Assembly: GCF_001192835.1 (NCBI RefSeq)
Contig: NZ_DF968182.1
Location: forward strand, 2,265,113-2,329,112
DNA from: Lentimicrobium saccharophilum
GTDB lineage: Bacteria; Bacteroidota; Bacteroidia; Bacteroidales; Lentimicrobiaceae
Direction: 5' to 3'
Length of the DNA: 64,000 nt
Position numbers and translations under genes: made by a program. Shown here one piece after another: positions 26,176 to 35,175 of this stretch. Position 1 is the first letter of the stretch. The number at the start of each line of letters is the position of its first letter. Below the pieces are notes generated by a model. It was not told the origin of the DNA. It did not search any database and saw only the letters and a list, made by a program, of their open reading frames with translations.

Positions 26176-27762
26176 TTAAGTCACGAGATCAATAACGGTA
26201 GTAGCGCTAAATACTCCCTGATTGTGATTGATTTCCGTGCGGGATTCGTATCCCCTGACCATTTCAATATCTTCGCGGTGGAATGAATCGGCGCTGGCAA
26301 CATGGCGTTTGGAGAAGCGGGGCGCCTTCACGATCTTTTCACCGCCCTTCAGACCCGAAATTGCATCTGTAACAATCACGCTGTCAGGCATTACCTGCAC
26401 TTTTCTGATAAAACTGTATCTGGGATCACTTTTTCTGAAAATCAGCAGATCTTTCAGGATGGAAATGATTTTATGCCCCGACAGGAAACTTACCACCCTC
26501 AGGACGAAATGTTTCAGCGGGGTGCTGGTATTTTCTTTGAACAGCACCGGATTTCCCGATATTTCGAACGCTCCGGGGGTCCCCGAAAAGCGGTTGGAGA
26601 GGCTCCACCAGTGGGTTACAAACTGTTTCTTTCCGTCGAAAATAATCCAGCCAAAATCATTCAGGTATTTATCTCCTTTGCGGATACTCAGGATACCCCC
26701 CTTGAGACAGCTGACCATGATCCGGTGACCATCCACTGTTTGAAGGGCGGTTCCGCATTCCGGGAAGAGCACATCCGCTGAAGGCCCTGCAGACGGTGCC
26801 GGATCTTTCAGCCCTGCGCAGTCGAGCTGAAGTTGCGCCCGCACCACCGAATGTCCGATGTAGTGGCTCCAGTAACGGTCGTCCACCGCCTGAAAGAAAT
26901 GGCCGGGTTCTTCCATATCTGCATACAGCGCTTCCATTACCTGACGGGCAAGCAGGGCGTCTTCCGGATTTCCGGCAGTCAGAAAACGGCTGATGCCGTA
27001 AGGGACAATATAATCAGTATTCCGGGCATTGTGCATGCCGATGGCCCCCTGATTATGGACGACCAGGGTGGCCAGAAACCTGAATGCATTTGTTGCTGAA
27101 TCCGCAAAACGCCGGTCGCCGGTGTAATCATAAAGATCCCAGAGGCAGTCGAGCGAAACGGAGAGGTAGCCGAGGTCAGGTCCGTCGTATTCGGTAAACC
27201 AGCCTTCGTCCGACTGCAGGTCAAGGGTGCGTTTCGTCAGCCGCTCAAATGTATGCTTATCAACAAGATCAGGATCAATTTTCCTGAGCGCGGCCAGGGC
27301 AGCAAGTCCGGCAATCTGCTGATTGGCTGCCTTCGCTTCGAACCGCTGCTGAAGTTTGCGGGCGGCTTTCTTCAATGCGCTGCCAAAAGGAGCAGTATCC
27401 AATTTTTGCGATAAAATTATCCCGGAAACGGCCAGGGTAGAGAAAGCGAGCGGCGGATAACCGTCTTCCCACGGATAATACTCCTCGAAAGCCCCCCCTC
27501 GGACTGCCCTTGCGGCCCAGAAGCCGGCGGAGGCTCGGGCGTACTCTTTCAGTTGGTCCGATACCTCACGGTAAGCGGGCAGCTGCGCCGCCGTTGCCAG
27601 AAAGTAACCGCCCTGCTGCAGAATGATGGAAGAAAAATCCCTGATCTTATAATGCCACCAGTTGCGGTCGAAACTGCCGTAATGCGCCGTGTGGGGATCG
27701 CGGTTCAGTTGCGTGAGAATCCGTGGGTATATCCTTCCTATCAGTGGGTTAAAATCGATCAT
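26176..27762 (-). CDS. Alpha/alpha-toroid protein, possible glycan lyase or epimerase
   Basis: About 528 residues from ATG 27762, which overlaps the upstream stop by 4 bp (ATGA). The first 350 residues are helical and rich in Trp, Tyr and His with repeated helix pairs, like the toroid of heparinase, glucuronyl C5-epimerase or unsaturated glucuronyl hydrolase families: NWWHYKIRDFSSIILQQGGYFL, EEYYPWEDGYPPLAFSTLAVSG, GYLSVSLDCLWDLYDYTGDRRF, YWSHYIGHSVVRAQLQL. The last 180 residues are beta-rich (KFVTHWWSLSNRFSGTPGAFEISG), as in heparinase II/III C-terminal domains. No signal peptide. It probably acts on the glycan made by this operon; the reaction is not determined. Confidence 0.6.
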   Translation of the reverse strand: MIDFNPLIGRIYPRILTQLNRDPHTAHYGSFDRNWWHYKIRDFSSIILQQGGYFLATAAQLPAYREVSDQLKEYARASAGFWAARAVRGGAFEEYYPWEDGYPPLAFSTLAVSGIILSQKLDTAPFGSALKKAARKLQQRFEAKAANQQIAGLAALAALRKIDPDLVDKHTFERLTKRTLDLQSDEGWFTEYDGPDLGYLSVSLDCLWDLYDYTGDRRFADSATNAFRFLATLVVHNQGAIGMHNARNTDYIVPYGISRFLTAGNPEDALLARQVMEALYADMEEPGHFFQAVDDRYWSHYIGHSVVRAQLQLDCAGLKDPAPSAGPSADVLFPECGTALQTVDGHRIMVSCLKGGILSIRKGDKYLNDFGWIIFDGKKQFVTHWWSLSNRFSGTPGAFEISGNPVLFKENTSTPLKHFVLRVVSFLSGHKIISILKDLLIFRKSDPRYSFIRKVQVMPDSVIVTDAISGLKGGEKIVKAPRFSKRHVASADSFHREDIEMVRGYESRTEINHNQGVFSATTVIDLVT

Positions 27763-29108
27763 GGCTGTTTTTCCGTAATTACGACCGCATAGGACTCCAG
27801 CCCCTGCCGCTTGGTTTTCCGTGAAACCTTCTTCCATTTAAGCCTCAGCGTATTGAAAAGCGGTCCGATAATCCTTTCGGGCAGCAGGTAAAGCATCAAC
27901 CTGAGCAGCCGGGTTTTGCCCAGCACGAATATAGCTGAAATTACCAATTCAACCATGATTCTTTTAATTCCGACGCTAGCAGGCTTGTATCCGAAATCAG
28001 GCGCCTTACGGCCGAACATACGCCGCATCCGGTTTCGGATGTAACTGCCCCGTTTTTTGAAGTCGATCATATGGCCATGCATAGCAGATGCCGATTCCAA
28101 CGGTTCCTTCCGCAGCGACAATACCCCTTTTTGCTGCAGTTCTTTGAGCAGGGTCGTCATCTTTTCGTTGCGGCTCACCACCACCGAAAATCCCTGCCCC
28201 TGTGATTCAAACTCGGGCGACCAGGCATCGCCCACCGCCAGATCGGCAAACTCGTTGGCAAAATCCATGCTTTGCAGGCTGGCATTGGTCACAAAAAAAG
28301 GAATCAGGAAGTTATAATAGACCTTGGGCGATCGCAGTACTTTGCCCGAGCGGGTAATGATCTCGAGGTAGCCGGGCCACTCCCCCGCCCTCCACTTCAG
28401 GGAGGTAACCGCATCCTGCTTCTTTACCCCGTTGATGCGCTGAAAGGTTTCAATGGCGGCCGGATAAATGGCCGTGCCCGTGTAAGGGCCCAGAACGTAT
28501 TTAATGCTCAGCGCGTTTGCGTGACCCTGCTGCTGCAGCACCCTGAGGGCCGCCGATTGCTCGGGAAGACAGGTGATGGCATAGCGCTTTTGCGGATCCA
28601 GCCTGTTCAGGATATCAAGGGTTGAAACCGGCACATATACCGACTGTGAAGCGGCTTGAATTTCAGCAGTTGAAGAGGCGATCACCACCGAAGCTTTTTC
28701 CGGCTCCGGAATGCCCTGGGTAACCACCACCGCGGCATCTATTTCGCCTGATTCGAGCAAATAACAAAGCACCGCCGTGAGCACGCCACCCGACGAACTG
28801 TTTCTACGGATGGTTTCGTCCGTGCAGTAACCCGTATATACTTCTGAAATGATACCGGTAAGCCAGTTTTCCGGAACCTGGCCGTAGTGCTGCCGGTAAA
28901 GTCCGGGATAGTCAATCCGGTGACCGGCGCAACACTGCCTGATCATTTCCGGAATTTCGTGGTCAACGGAAATCACCGGCCGGGGGCCTTTAGGAGTGGC
29001 GCGCATATAGGATTTCTGCGAGGCATCCAACCCGGCGCACAGGCCGCAACCCGTGCAGGTGCCGCCCGCCACCACCTGATCCAGAAATTCTTTGACTGTT
29101 GAAGACAT
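27759..29108 (-). CDS. FrhB/FdhB-like Fe-S flavoprotein in a glycan operon
   Basis: 449 residues. It opens with GTCTGCGLCAGLD (Cys18, Cys21, Cys24), a 4Fe-4S-like motif, followed by the F420 hydrogenase/dehydrogenase beta-subunit N- and C-domains: EVYTGYCTDETIRRNSSSGGVLTAVLCYLLESG, KRYAITCLPEQSAALRVLQQ, and FANEFADLAVGDAWSPEFESQGQGFSVVVSR. Related FrhB-like proteins occur in polysaccharide clusters and are thought to reduce or oxidise a sugar or ketal intermediate. Bacteroidota do not make F420, so the cofactor is probably FAD. It lies 6 bp after the membrane glycosyltransferase gene and overlaps the toroid gene. Confidence 0.8.
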   Translation of the reverse strand: MSSTVKEFLDQVVAGGTCTGCGLCAGLDASQKSYMRATPKGPRPVISVDHEIPEMIRQCCAGHRIDYPGLYRQHYGQVPENWLTGIISEVYTGYCTDETIRRNSSSGGVLTAVLCYLLESGEIDAAVVVTQGIPEPEKASVVIASSTAEIQAASQSVYVPVSTLDILNRLDPQKRYAITCLPEQSAALRVLQQQGHANALSIKYVLGPYTGTAIYPAAIETFQRINGVKKQDAVTSLKWRAGEWPGYLEIITRSGKVLRSPKVYYNFLIPFFVTNASLQSMDFANEFADLAVGDAWSPEFESQGQGFSVVVSRNEKMTTLLKELQQKGVLSLRKEPLESASAMHGHMIDFKKRGSYIRNRMRRMFGRKAPDFGYKPASVGIKRIMVELVISAIFVLGKTRLLRLMLYLLPERIIGPLFNTLRLKWKKVSRKTKRQGLESYAVVITEKQP

Positions 29109-29114
29109 CCGGGC

Positions 29115-30719
29115 TTACTTTTTGGGGACAATAATACCGGCATTGATCTGCTCATCCATCCGGATGCCTGCCTGTTTGTCGAGATATGCATCAATGCTGA
29201 GGTTCTCCTCAGCGGCTTTGGTCGTCCATTGTTGTTGTTTCAGGGTATCCTGTGCAAACTCCTTCCGAATATCTTTTTGAAATCTCAGCAGAATTTCTTC
29301 ACGGGTGAGTTTTCCGGTATAAATCGGATCGATCACCGGCGTGGGATACTTACCCTTTTTGGCGTTATCGTAATCGGGGTATGAAAGCAGGTATTTCAGC
29401 CTGGGAGATGGTTTTTCGCGTAAAAAGGAATCCCAGTAAGCCTCTTTGGTCATGGATACATAATGAATCGCCCCGCTGCGGTACTGCCGCATCTGGAAAA
29501 GATTATGAACAACAAACAAACCGGTAAGCAACAGCCCGGCCAGGATGGGAATCACTGTTTTCTTACTTAGAAAAAGGCCAAAGGCTGCGGCCAGGGGCAA
29601 AATCATGATGCTGTAGGATACCACGTAGGCGCGTTGCCCGTAACTGCCCCCGTACCAGGGCAGACACCACGATGCGATGATCCAGAGATTTACCAGAAAA
29701 TAGATGACCACCGGCCAGAAGTAAGGACGGTATTTCCGGTAGAGAAAAATAAAGCCGGGGATCAGCAGCAGCATTGCAGGCGTATAAAGTAGCCAGCCTT
29801 TCCGGTAACTGAAAAGGGAAATAAATATTTGCGGATTGCCGAAAAAGAACCTGAAGCCGGCATCATGATATGGATTGTACAGAAAATGACCTGTAAAATG
29901 TTTCCAATAGAGCATTTGAGGTACCCACACCATAAATCCGAAAAAAAGGACAATCAGAATCAGGTGCCATTTCCTGAGAAACAGCTGAACATTGTTTTTA
30001 AGGGCGGTGAATGAATCTACTTTCCAAAGGATAAAGACCAGGGCAATCACCACATCGGTGGGCCTTATCAGCGATATCAACCCTGAAATAATCCCCAGCA
30101 GCACTGAATTCCATACTCCGGGCTTCTCATGCCATTTGATGGTCAGGTATAAAAAGTATACACCGAATGAAAAGTTGAATGCATGGGGCATGCCGGGTTC
30201 ATGAGAGATGTAGTAAAGCAGGTTGGTAGCCAGAAACATTGCCGTAAGCGTCAGGGCGGTTATTCTGTCATTAAAAATCCCGGCAAGAATCCGTTTCAGC
30301 AGAATCAGGGCAATAAACACATAAAACAGGCAGGCCAGAATAATGGATATGCGGTAGGGCTGTGAAAATCCGGTGGCGGGTTGTCCCGACCATTTCAACG
30401 GCAGGTGAACGGCAAAAAAGAAAGGCGAATAGGCAATAGCCATCCCCATCGTATAGGGATTGATATAATTGCCGTTGCCAACCGGTACGCTGTAAACGTA
30501 ATCCTTTACAATGGGAAAGCTCTTCTCATCGAAACGGTAATCAAGCTGACCATAAATGAAATGAAGAGGCAGATAGGCATAATAATTACTGACATCGCTT
30601 TCAATAATGCGGTTGGGCTTTTCGTAAAAACGCAGGGTCAGAATCTGTGTCAGGACCACGCCCAGGATGATCAGAATGGCCAGGTTGCCCAGGCTAAACA
30701 GTTTATGCGGATTTTTCAT
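29115..30719 (-). CDS. GT-C type membrane glycosyltransferase
   Basis: 534 residues with about eleven hydrophobic helices (e.g. GNLAILIILGVVLTQILTLRF, FYVFIALILLKRILAGIF, VIYFLVNLWIIASWCLPWYGG). The first periplasmic loop contains ESDVSNYYAYLP, an acidic motif like that in GT39 or GtrS-type enzymes which use a polyprenyl-phosphate sugar donor. The soluble tail (about 450-534) is polar. It is the first gene of the operon; GT2 and GtrA would supply its donor. Target, glycan or protein, is unknown. Confidence 0.8.
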   Translation of the reverse strand: MKNPHKLFSLGNLAILIILGVVLTQILTLRFYEKPNRIIESDVSNYYAYLPLHFIYGQLDYRFDEKSFPIVKDYVYSVPVGNGNYINPYTMGMAIAYSPFFFAVHLPLKWSGQPATGFSQPYRISIILACLFYVFIALILLKRILAGIFNDRITALTLTAMFLATNLLYYISHEPGMPHAFNFSFGVYFLYLTIKWHEKPGVWNSVLLGIISGLISLIRPTDVVIALVFILWKVDSFTALKNNVQLFLRKWHLILIVLFFGFMVWVPQMLYWKHFTGHFLYNPYHDAGFRFFFGNPQIFISLFSYRKGWLLYTPAMLLLIPGFIFLYRKYRPYFWPVVIYFLVNLWIIASWCLPWYGGSYGQRAYVVSYSIMILPLAAAFGLFLSKKTVIPILAGLLLTGLFVVHNLFQMRQYRSGAIHYVSMTKEAYWDSFLREKPSPRLKYLLSYPDYDNAKKGKYPTPVIDPIYTGKLTREEILLRFQKDIRKEFAQDTLKQQQWTTKAAEENLSIDAYLDKQAGIRMDEQINAGIIVPKK

Positions 30720-31108
30720 TCCAACTTTGATTTACGGTCCGGATAACGACCGGATTCTGTCCGGAAAAACAAGACCACAGCCTTTACAGGCACGCAGTTC
30801 CTTCACGAAACAGAATAAACCGGCAATTCACCGATATACTTACATCCCGATCTACTTTGTTTTTCCTAGAGCGGGCAGGCAAAGTTAATGAGATTTTGCT
30901 AACCGGAAAACCTGAAACAATCAGGTCAGTGTACGGCTTAAATCTGATGCAGAAACATTACAACCCGGATCGCAGACTAATTCCCATTTATCTGTTTTAC
31001 AATATCTTAAAGATTTTCATAACAAACGTATCAATCAGACAGGCAAACAACAACAACATTTCAAGCGGGATTCTTTGTAAGTTTGTAAATCATTAGCTCC
31101 AATCAAAC
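30720..31108. promoter_or_regulatory. Divergent intergenic region with a -7 box for the CBS gene
   Basis: 389 bp between the glycan operon (minus) and the CBS gene (plus). TAAGTTTG at 31078-31085 matches TAnnTTTG, 24 bp before ATG 31109. Near the minus-strand gene there are repeated TCCGGA motifs (30737-30763) but no clear promoter box. No gene is supported here. Confidence 0.45.
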
Positions 31109-31771
31109 ATGTTGGCCAAAGACTTAATCAGCGACGCAATCATGCCCCTGAAGACCTCCGACAGCGGCCTGATCGCCCTCAACTGGATGGAAGAGTTCCG
31201 GGTTTCGCACCTGCCCATCGTGAATAACCATGATTTCCTGGGCCTGATCTCCGAATCGGACATTTATGAGATGAACAGTTATGAGGAGCCGCTGGGCAAT
31301 CATTCCCTTTCACTCCAGAAGCCATACGTAACGGAGGATCAGCATGTTTACGATGTTATCCGCCAGGTATTTGAACAGAAACTCACGCTGATTCCGGTTA
31401 TTGACGCCAACAATCATTACCTTGGATCCATCACCCTGCAGTGCCTGGTGAAATATTTTGCCCGCCTGGCAGCGGTTGACAATCCCGGTGGAATCATCGT
31501 CCTGGAAATGGGCATCCGCGATTACGCCCTCAGCGAGATTGCCAGAATCGTTGAGTCGAACGACGCCAGCATCCTCAGCCTTTACATCCTTACCCTACCC
31601 GATTCCTCCCGCATGGAAGTCACCCTGAAGATCAACCGCATCGACATCGGGCCCATTATCCAGACATTTAACCGCTTTGGCTACAGTATAAAAGCCTCCT
31701 TTTTTGAGGGCGATTTAAACGATACCCTTCGCGACAGGTATGACTCCCTGATGAAGTACCTCGACATCTGA
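31109..31771 (+). CDS. CBS-domain pair protein with ACT-like tail
   Basis: 220 residues. Two CBS modules: AIMPLKTSDSGLIALNWMEEFRVSHLPIVNNHDFLGLISESDI (about 10-55) and QHVYDVIRQVFEQKLTLIPVIDANNHYLGSITLQCLVKYF (about 78-120). The last 90 residues (GGIIVLEMGIRDYALSEIARIVESNDASILSLYI) read like an ACT regulatory fold. CBS pairs bind adenosyl nucleotides, so this is likely a small energy sensor. It overlaps the following outer-membrane protein gene by one base (TGATG), and precedes nadK, as in other Bacteroidota. Confidence 0.88.
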   Translation: MLAKDLISDAIMPLKTSDSGLIALNWMEEFRVSHLPIVNNHDFLGLISESDIYEMNSYEEPLGNHSLSLQKPYVTEDQHVYDVIRQVFEQKLTLIPVIDANNHYLGSITLQCLVKYFARLAAVDNPGGIIVLEMGIRDYALSEIARIVESNDASILSLYILTLPDSSRMEVTLKINRIDIGPIIQTFNRFGYSIKASFFEGDLNDTLRDRYDSLMKYLDI

Positions 31772-33177
31772 TGAAACTGAAATCCTGCATAACCGGGATA
31801 CTCCTGATGTTTCTGACAAACGCCGCAACGGCCATCCTGCCGGCAAGGGATTCCGGGCAACTGCTGGTAGTGAGCGATATCAGGATTTCCGGCAACAAAA
31901 AAACCAAAGATTACATTATCCTCAGGGAGCTCACCTTCAGGCAGGGCGACACCTTGTCATTGAGCAATTTACAGACTGCCTTGTCCGAATCCGTTAAAAA
32001 CCTTCAACGTCAGCCATTGTTTCATTTTATCGAAACCGGGATTGAATACGGAAACCATGCAGACGATGTTATTGTAAATATTAAAGTGCAGGAACGCTGG
32101 TACACCTGGCTGTGGCCTGTTTTTAATTTTGCCGACCGGAATTTCAATGCCTGGCTGGAGAAAGGTGACATCTCCCGTCTTTCGTACGGCTTATTCCTGC
32201 AACAGGAAAATTTCAGGGGAAGGCTCGAAAAACTTCACATCCGCTTTATGGCAGGATACCAGCAGCAGCTTATGCTTACATACGAAGCGCCCTACCTGAA
32301 CGCCCGTAAAACCCTGGGCGCCGGCCTGATACTGACCGGAGCAAGGGAACGGGAAACGGCGGTGATTACCACAAACGACAAACCTGAATACTTCAGGCAC
32401 GATGATTTTCTCAGGCATTATGCTGAAGCCGCCGCGTTTTTAAGATACAGACCGGGGATCCATCTGAGCCACACACTAACCGCACAATTCGGCAGTTACC
32501 GTTTCAGCGACACCCTGCTGGCACTGAATCCGGAATATGCGGGTGTAAAGACAAAGGAAACCGTTATTCCGCTCCTGTCCTACCTGATGAAAGCTGATTT
32601 CCGCGATCAGCGGGCTTATCCCCTCTCCGGCTGGTATGCCGATGCGCTGCTCGAATGGACGGGCATACTGCCATCGGCCGATTACGATTACCTGACATTG
32701 CGGAGTTCGGCCCGGTGGCACCTGCCGCTATCGCAACGGTGGAACCTCGCCACCGGCGGCGCCGTTAAACTGTCAACCCACGGCACAAAACCCTGGTTCC
32801 GCAATCAGGGATTGGGGTATCACCGCGACTACGTACGGGGGTATGAATACCAGGTTGTTGACGGCGACAACTTCTGGGTGGCAAAGGCAAACCTCAGGTA
32901 TGCCCTGCTTCCGCTTAAAATTATCAGGATCAGCCGCCTGAAAGCGGAACAGTTCAACACCATTCCGGTTTCGGTGCATATAGGGGCTTTTGCCGATGCA
33001 GGCCGGGCCTGGCGGGGCAAACCCGGTGAAAATAATTCTTTACAGGACAAATTACTGTTCGGCTCCGGCCTGGGTATTGATTTTGTGACTTATTACGATA
33101 AAGTGGTCCGGACCGAATTTTCGCTGAACCGCGAAGGAAAAGCGGGTCTATTCATACATTTTATGGCAGCAATCTGA
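31771..33177 (+). CDS. Short BamA/TamA-like outer-membrane protein
   Basis: 468 residues with a signal peptide (MKLKSCITGILLMFLTNAATA). One POTRA-like domain follows: LLVVSDIRISGNKKTKDYIILRELTFRQGDTLSLSNLQTALSESVKNLQ. The rest fits an Omp85 barrel: RLSYGLFLQQENFRGRLEKLHI, RDQRAYPLSGWYADALLEW, and a late GAFADAGRAWRGK...LFGSGLGIDFVTYYDKVVRTEFSLNREG. True BamA has five POTRAs, so this is a reduced relative of unknown substrate. It starts within the stop of the CBS gene. Confidence 0.85.
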   Translation: MKLKSCITGILLMFLTNAATAILPARDSGQLLVVSDIRISGNKKTKDYIILRELTFRQGDTLSLSNLQTALSESVKNLQRQPLFHFIETGIEYGNHADDVIVNIKVQERWYTWLWPVFNFADRNFNAWLEKGDISRLSYGLFLQQENFRGRLEKLHIRFMAGYQQQLMLTYEAPYLNARKTLGAGLILTGARERETAVITTNDKPEYFRHDDFLRHYAEAAAFLRYRPGIHLSHTLTAQFGSYRFSDTLLALNPEYAGVKTKETVIPLLSYLMKADFRDQRAYPLSGWYADALLEWTGILPSADYDYLTLRSSARWHLPLSQRWNLATGGAVKLSTHGTKPWFRNQGLGYHRDYVRGYEYQVVDGDNFWVAKANLRYALLPLKIIRISRLKAEQFNTIPVSVHIGAFADAGRAWRGKPGENNSLQDKLLFGSGLGIDFVTYYDKVVRTEFSLNREGKAGLFIHFMAAI

Positions 33178-33198
33178 CCACGCCAGACTTCAGTGTCG

Positions 33199-33207
33199 TA
33201 CATTTGC
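33199..33207 (+). promoter_or_regulatory. -7 box before nadK
   Basis: TACATTTGC is a perfect TAnnTTTGC, 44 bp before ATG 33251. The -33 element is not clear. Confidence 0.5.
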
Positions 33208-33250
33208 ATTTTCCGGTCTATGCTACTTACTGACATCAAACTTTAAAAAA

Positions 33251-34129
33251 ATGAAAATCGCGCTTTTCGGAAAGACTTTTGCTGATGAGCTTTTCTATTA
33301 CTTTCAGCAACTGGTTGAGATCCTTGACCGGCACAATGTGCAGGTAACCATCCACCAGCCGTTTTACGAATTTGTCAGGGACAGGATCAGGTTTGGCAGA
33401 GAACCGCAGACATTCGCTGCACACCACGAACTGCCCGGAAATGCGGATTTCATGTTTTCGATAGGCGGTGACGGCACCATGCTGGATGCCATCACCCTGA
33501 TCAGGGATTCGGGCATTCCGCTGATGGGGATTAACCTCGGCCGCATGGGTTTTCTGTCAAGCATTTCGAAAGATGAAATCAACCAGGCTGTGACCTCCCT
33601 GCTTAAGGGAGAATACACCCTCGATAAACGTTCCATGTTGTGCGTGGAAACCCCTGAGCACCTCTTCGGCGAAATCAACTACGCGCTGAACGAGCTCACC
33701 GTGAATAAGAAAGATACCGGATCCATGATCCTGGTGCATGTTTATATAGACAACATATTGCTGAACTCCTACTGGGCCGACGGACTGATTATCGCCACGC
33801 CCACCGGCTCCACGGCTTATTCGCTCAGTTGCAACGGCCCGATCATTACACCCGATTCCGAGAATTTTGTCATCACCCCCATCGCTACGCACAATTTAAC
33901 CGTCAGGCCCGTCGTTATCCCTGACAAAAGCGTGATCAGGCTGAAAGTTGAAGGCCGGATGTCGCAGTATCTGGTTGGCCTTGATTCCAGATCTGCCATA
34001 ATTGATTCATCCACCGAAATTGTCATCCGGAAAGAAACGTTCAGCATCAATCTGGTTCAACGGCTGAACGACAATTTCTTCACCACCATCAGGCAAAAAC
34101 TGATGTGGGGCCGGGATGTCCGCAACTGA
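33251..34129 (+). CDS. nadK: NAD kinase
   Basis: 292 residues. NAD kinase phosphorylates NAD to NADP with ATP. The signature FMFSIGGDGTMLDAI (GGDG at 72-75, catalytic Asp74) is followed by LMGINLGRMGFLS, ELTVNKKDTGSMILVHVYIDN, SYWADGLIIATPTGSTAYSLSCNGPII and LTVRPVVIPDKSVIRLKV. Length and order are normal. Own promoter box upstream. Confidence 0.97.
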   Translation: MKIALFGKTFADELFYYFQQLVEILDRHNVQVTIHQPFYEFVRDRIRFGREPQTFAAHHELPGNADFMFSIGGDGTMLDAITLIRDSGIPLMGINLGRMGFLSSISKDEINQAVTSLLKGEYTLDKRSMLCVETPEHLFGEINYALNELTVNKKDTGSMILVHVYIDNILLNSYWADGLIIATPTGSTAYSLSCNGPIITPDSENFVITPIATHNLTVRPVVIPDKSVIRLKVEGRMSQYLVGLDSRSAIIDSSTEIVIRKETFSINLVQRLNDNFFTTIRQKLMWGRDVRN

Positions 34130-34153
34130 TTCAGGCCGGAATTCCATCATTGC

Positions 34154-34183
34154 TTTGCGGCTCATATTTTTTCTTACTTTTGC
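34154..34183 (+). promoter_or_regulatory. Promoter of the DUF6089 gene
   Basis: TTTG (34154-34157), 17-bp spacer, TACTTTTGC (34175-34183), a good Bacteroidota promoter. The leader to ATG 34276 is about 85 nt and contains GTTTCTGTAAGAAAC, a small hairpin. Confidence 0.65.
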
Positions 34184-34275
34184 ATGCCAAATCAGGCGCT
34201 TATGGGTCGGCTGAAGTATTGTTTCTGTAAGAAACCATAATTATGCATTAAAATCGCCTTTAAGCGAACCTGAGA

Positions 34276-35097
34276 ATGAATATGAAAAAAAGAATTCTGC
34301 TGCTGTCTTTCCTCTTTACAACTATGCTGGCCGGTGCGCAAAGCTATGGCGAGATCGGACTCTTTGGCGGAGGCTCCTACTATCTCGGCGACCTGAACCC
34401 CGGCAGTCAGTTTCTGCTGACAAAACCTGCAGCCGGAGCTTTTATCAGGCATAATTTCAATGAAAGAACAGCCATCCGGGGTAGTTTTACCTATGGGACC
34501 CTGCATGGTGATGATGCCATTTCAAAGGTCAATACTAACCGGAACCTCAATTTCACCAGCCATATATCAGATATTTCCGCCACTTTTGAGTTTAACTTTT
34601 ACGAGTACTTTATCGGTAGTCTCAGGCACTTCGTCACCCCCTACATGTACGGAGGGGCTTCGGTATTCTTTTTCAATCCGAAGGCAACCTACAACGGCGT
34701 AACCTATGAGTTGCAAGGGTTATCCACCGAAGGGCAGGGCAGCAGCGCATTTCCGGAAAGGAAAGCATATAAAAGAACCGGATTCTCCATCCCCTTCGGC
34801 ATTGGCGTCAAGTACAGCATCAACAGTTTTATCGGTATGTCGCTCGACTGGCGGATGCATAAAACATTCACCGACTATATTGATGATGTAAGCACTACAT
34901 ACTACCTTGATCTTCAGGGAATGACTCCCGGTGAAGCGGAACCTTTTGAAATTGCATCCGATCCCGGGCTGAACCACAACAGTGGCATGCAACGCGGAGA
35001 CTCTAAATACAATGACTGGTATTCTTTTGTAGGCATCAGTATCTCACTCAGGCTCAATTACCTGGAGCGTGAGCGCTGCCTTAACGTTTTTTATTAA
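34276..35097 (+). CDS. DUF6089-type outer-membrane beta-barrel protein
   Basis: 273 residues with a signal peptide (MNMKKRILLLSFLFTTMLAGAQ; a second Met at 34282 is an equal start). Then SYGEIGLFGGGSYYLGDLNPGSQFLLTKPAAGAFIRHNFNERTAIRGSFTYG and alternating hydrophobic beta strands to the C-terminus, an eight-stranded-barrel pattern. The place directly before uppS and bamA is conserved in Bacteroidota and is the main reason for the DUF6089 label. Role unknown, presumably outer-membrane structural or assembly-linked. Confidence 0.85.
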   Translation: MNMKKRILLLSFLFTTMLAGAQSYGEIGLFGGGSYYLGDLNPGSQFLLTKPAAGAFIRHNFNERTAIRGSFTYGTLHGDDAISKVNTNRNLNFTSHISDISATFEFNFYEYFIGSLRHFVTPYMYGGASVFFFNPKATYNGVTYELQGLSTEGQGSSAFPERKAYKRTGFSIPFGIGVKYSINSFIGMSLDWRMHKTFTDYIDDVSTTYYLDLQGMTPGEAEPFEIASDPGLNHNSGMQRGDSKYNDWYSFVGISISLRLNYLERERCLNVFY

Positions 35098-35175
35098 ACT
35101 GATTAACAAATATTAACACCAATTAAATATTGGGGTTATAAAATAGATGGTACTTTAGTTACCTGATTCTGAAGA

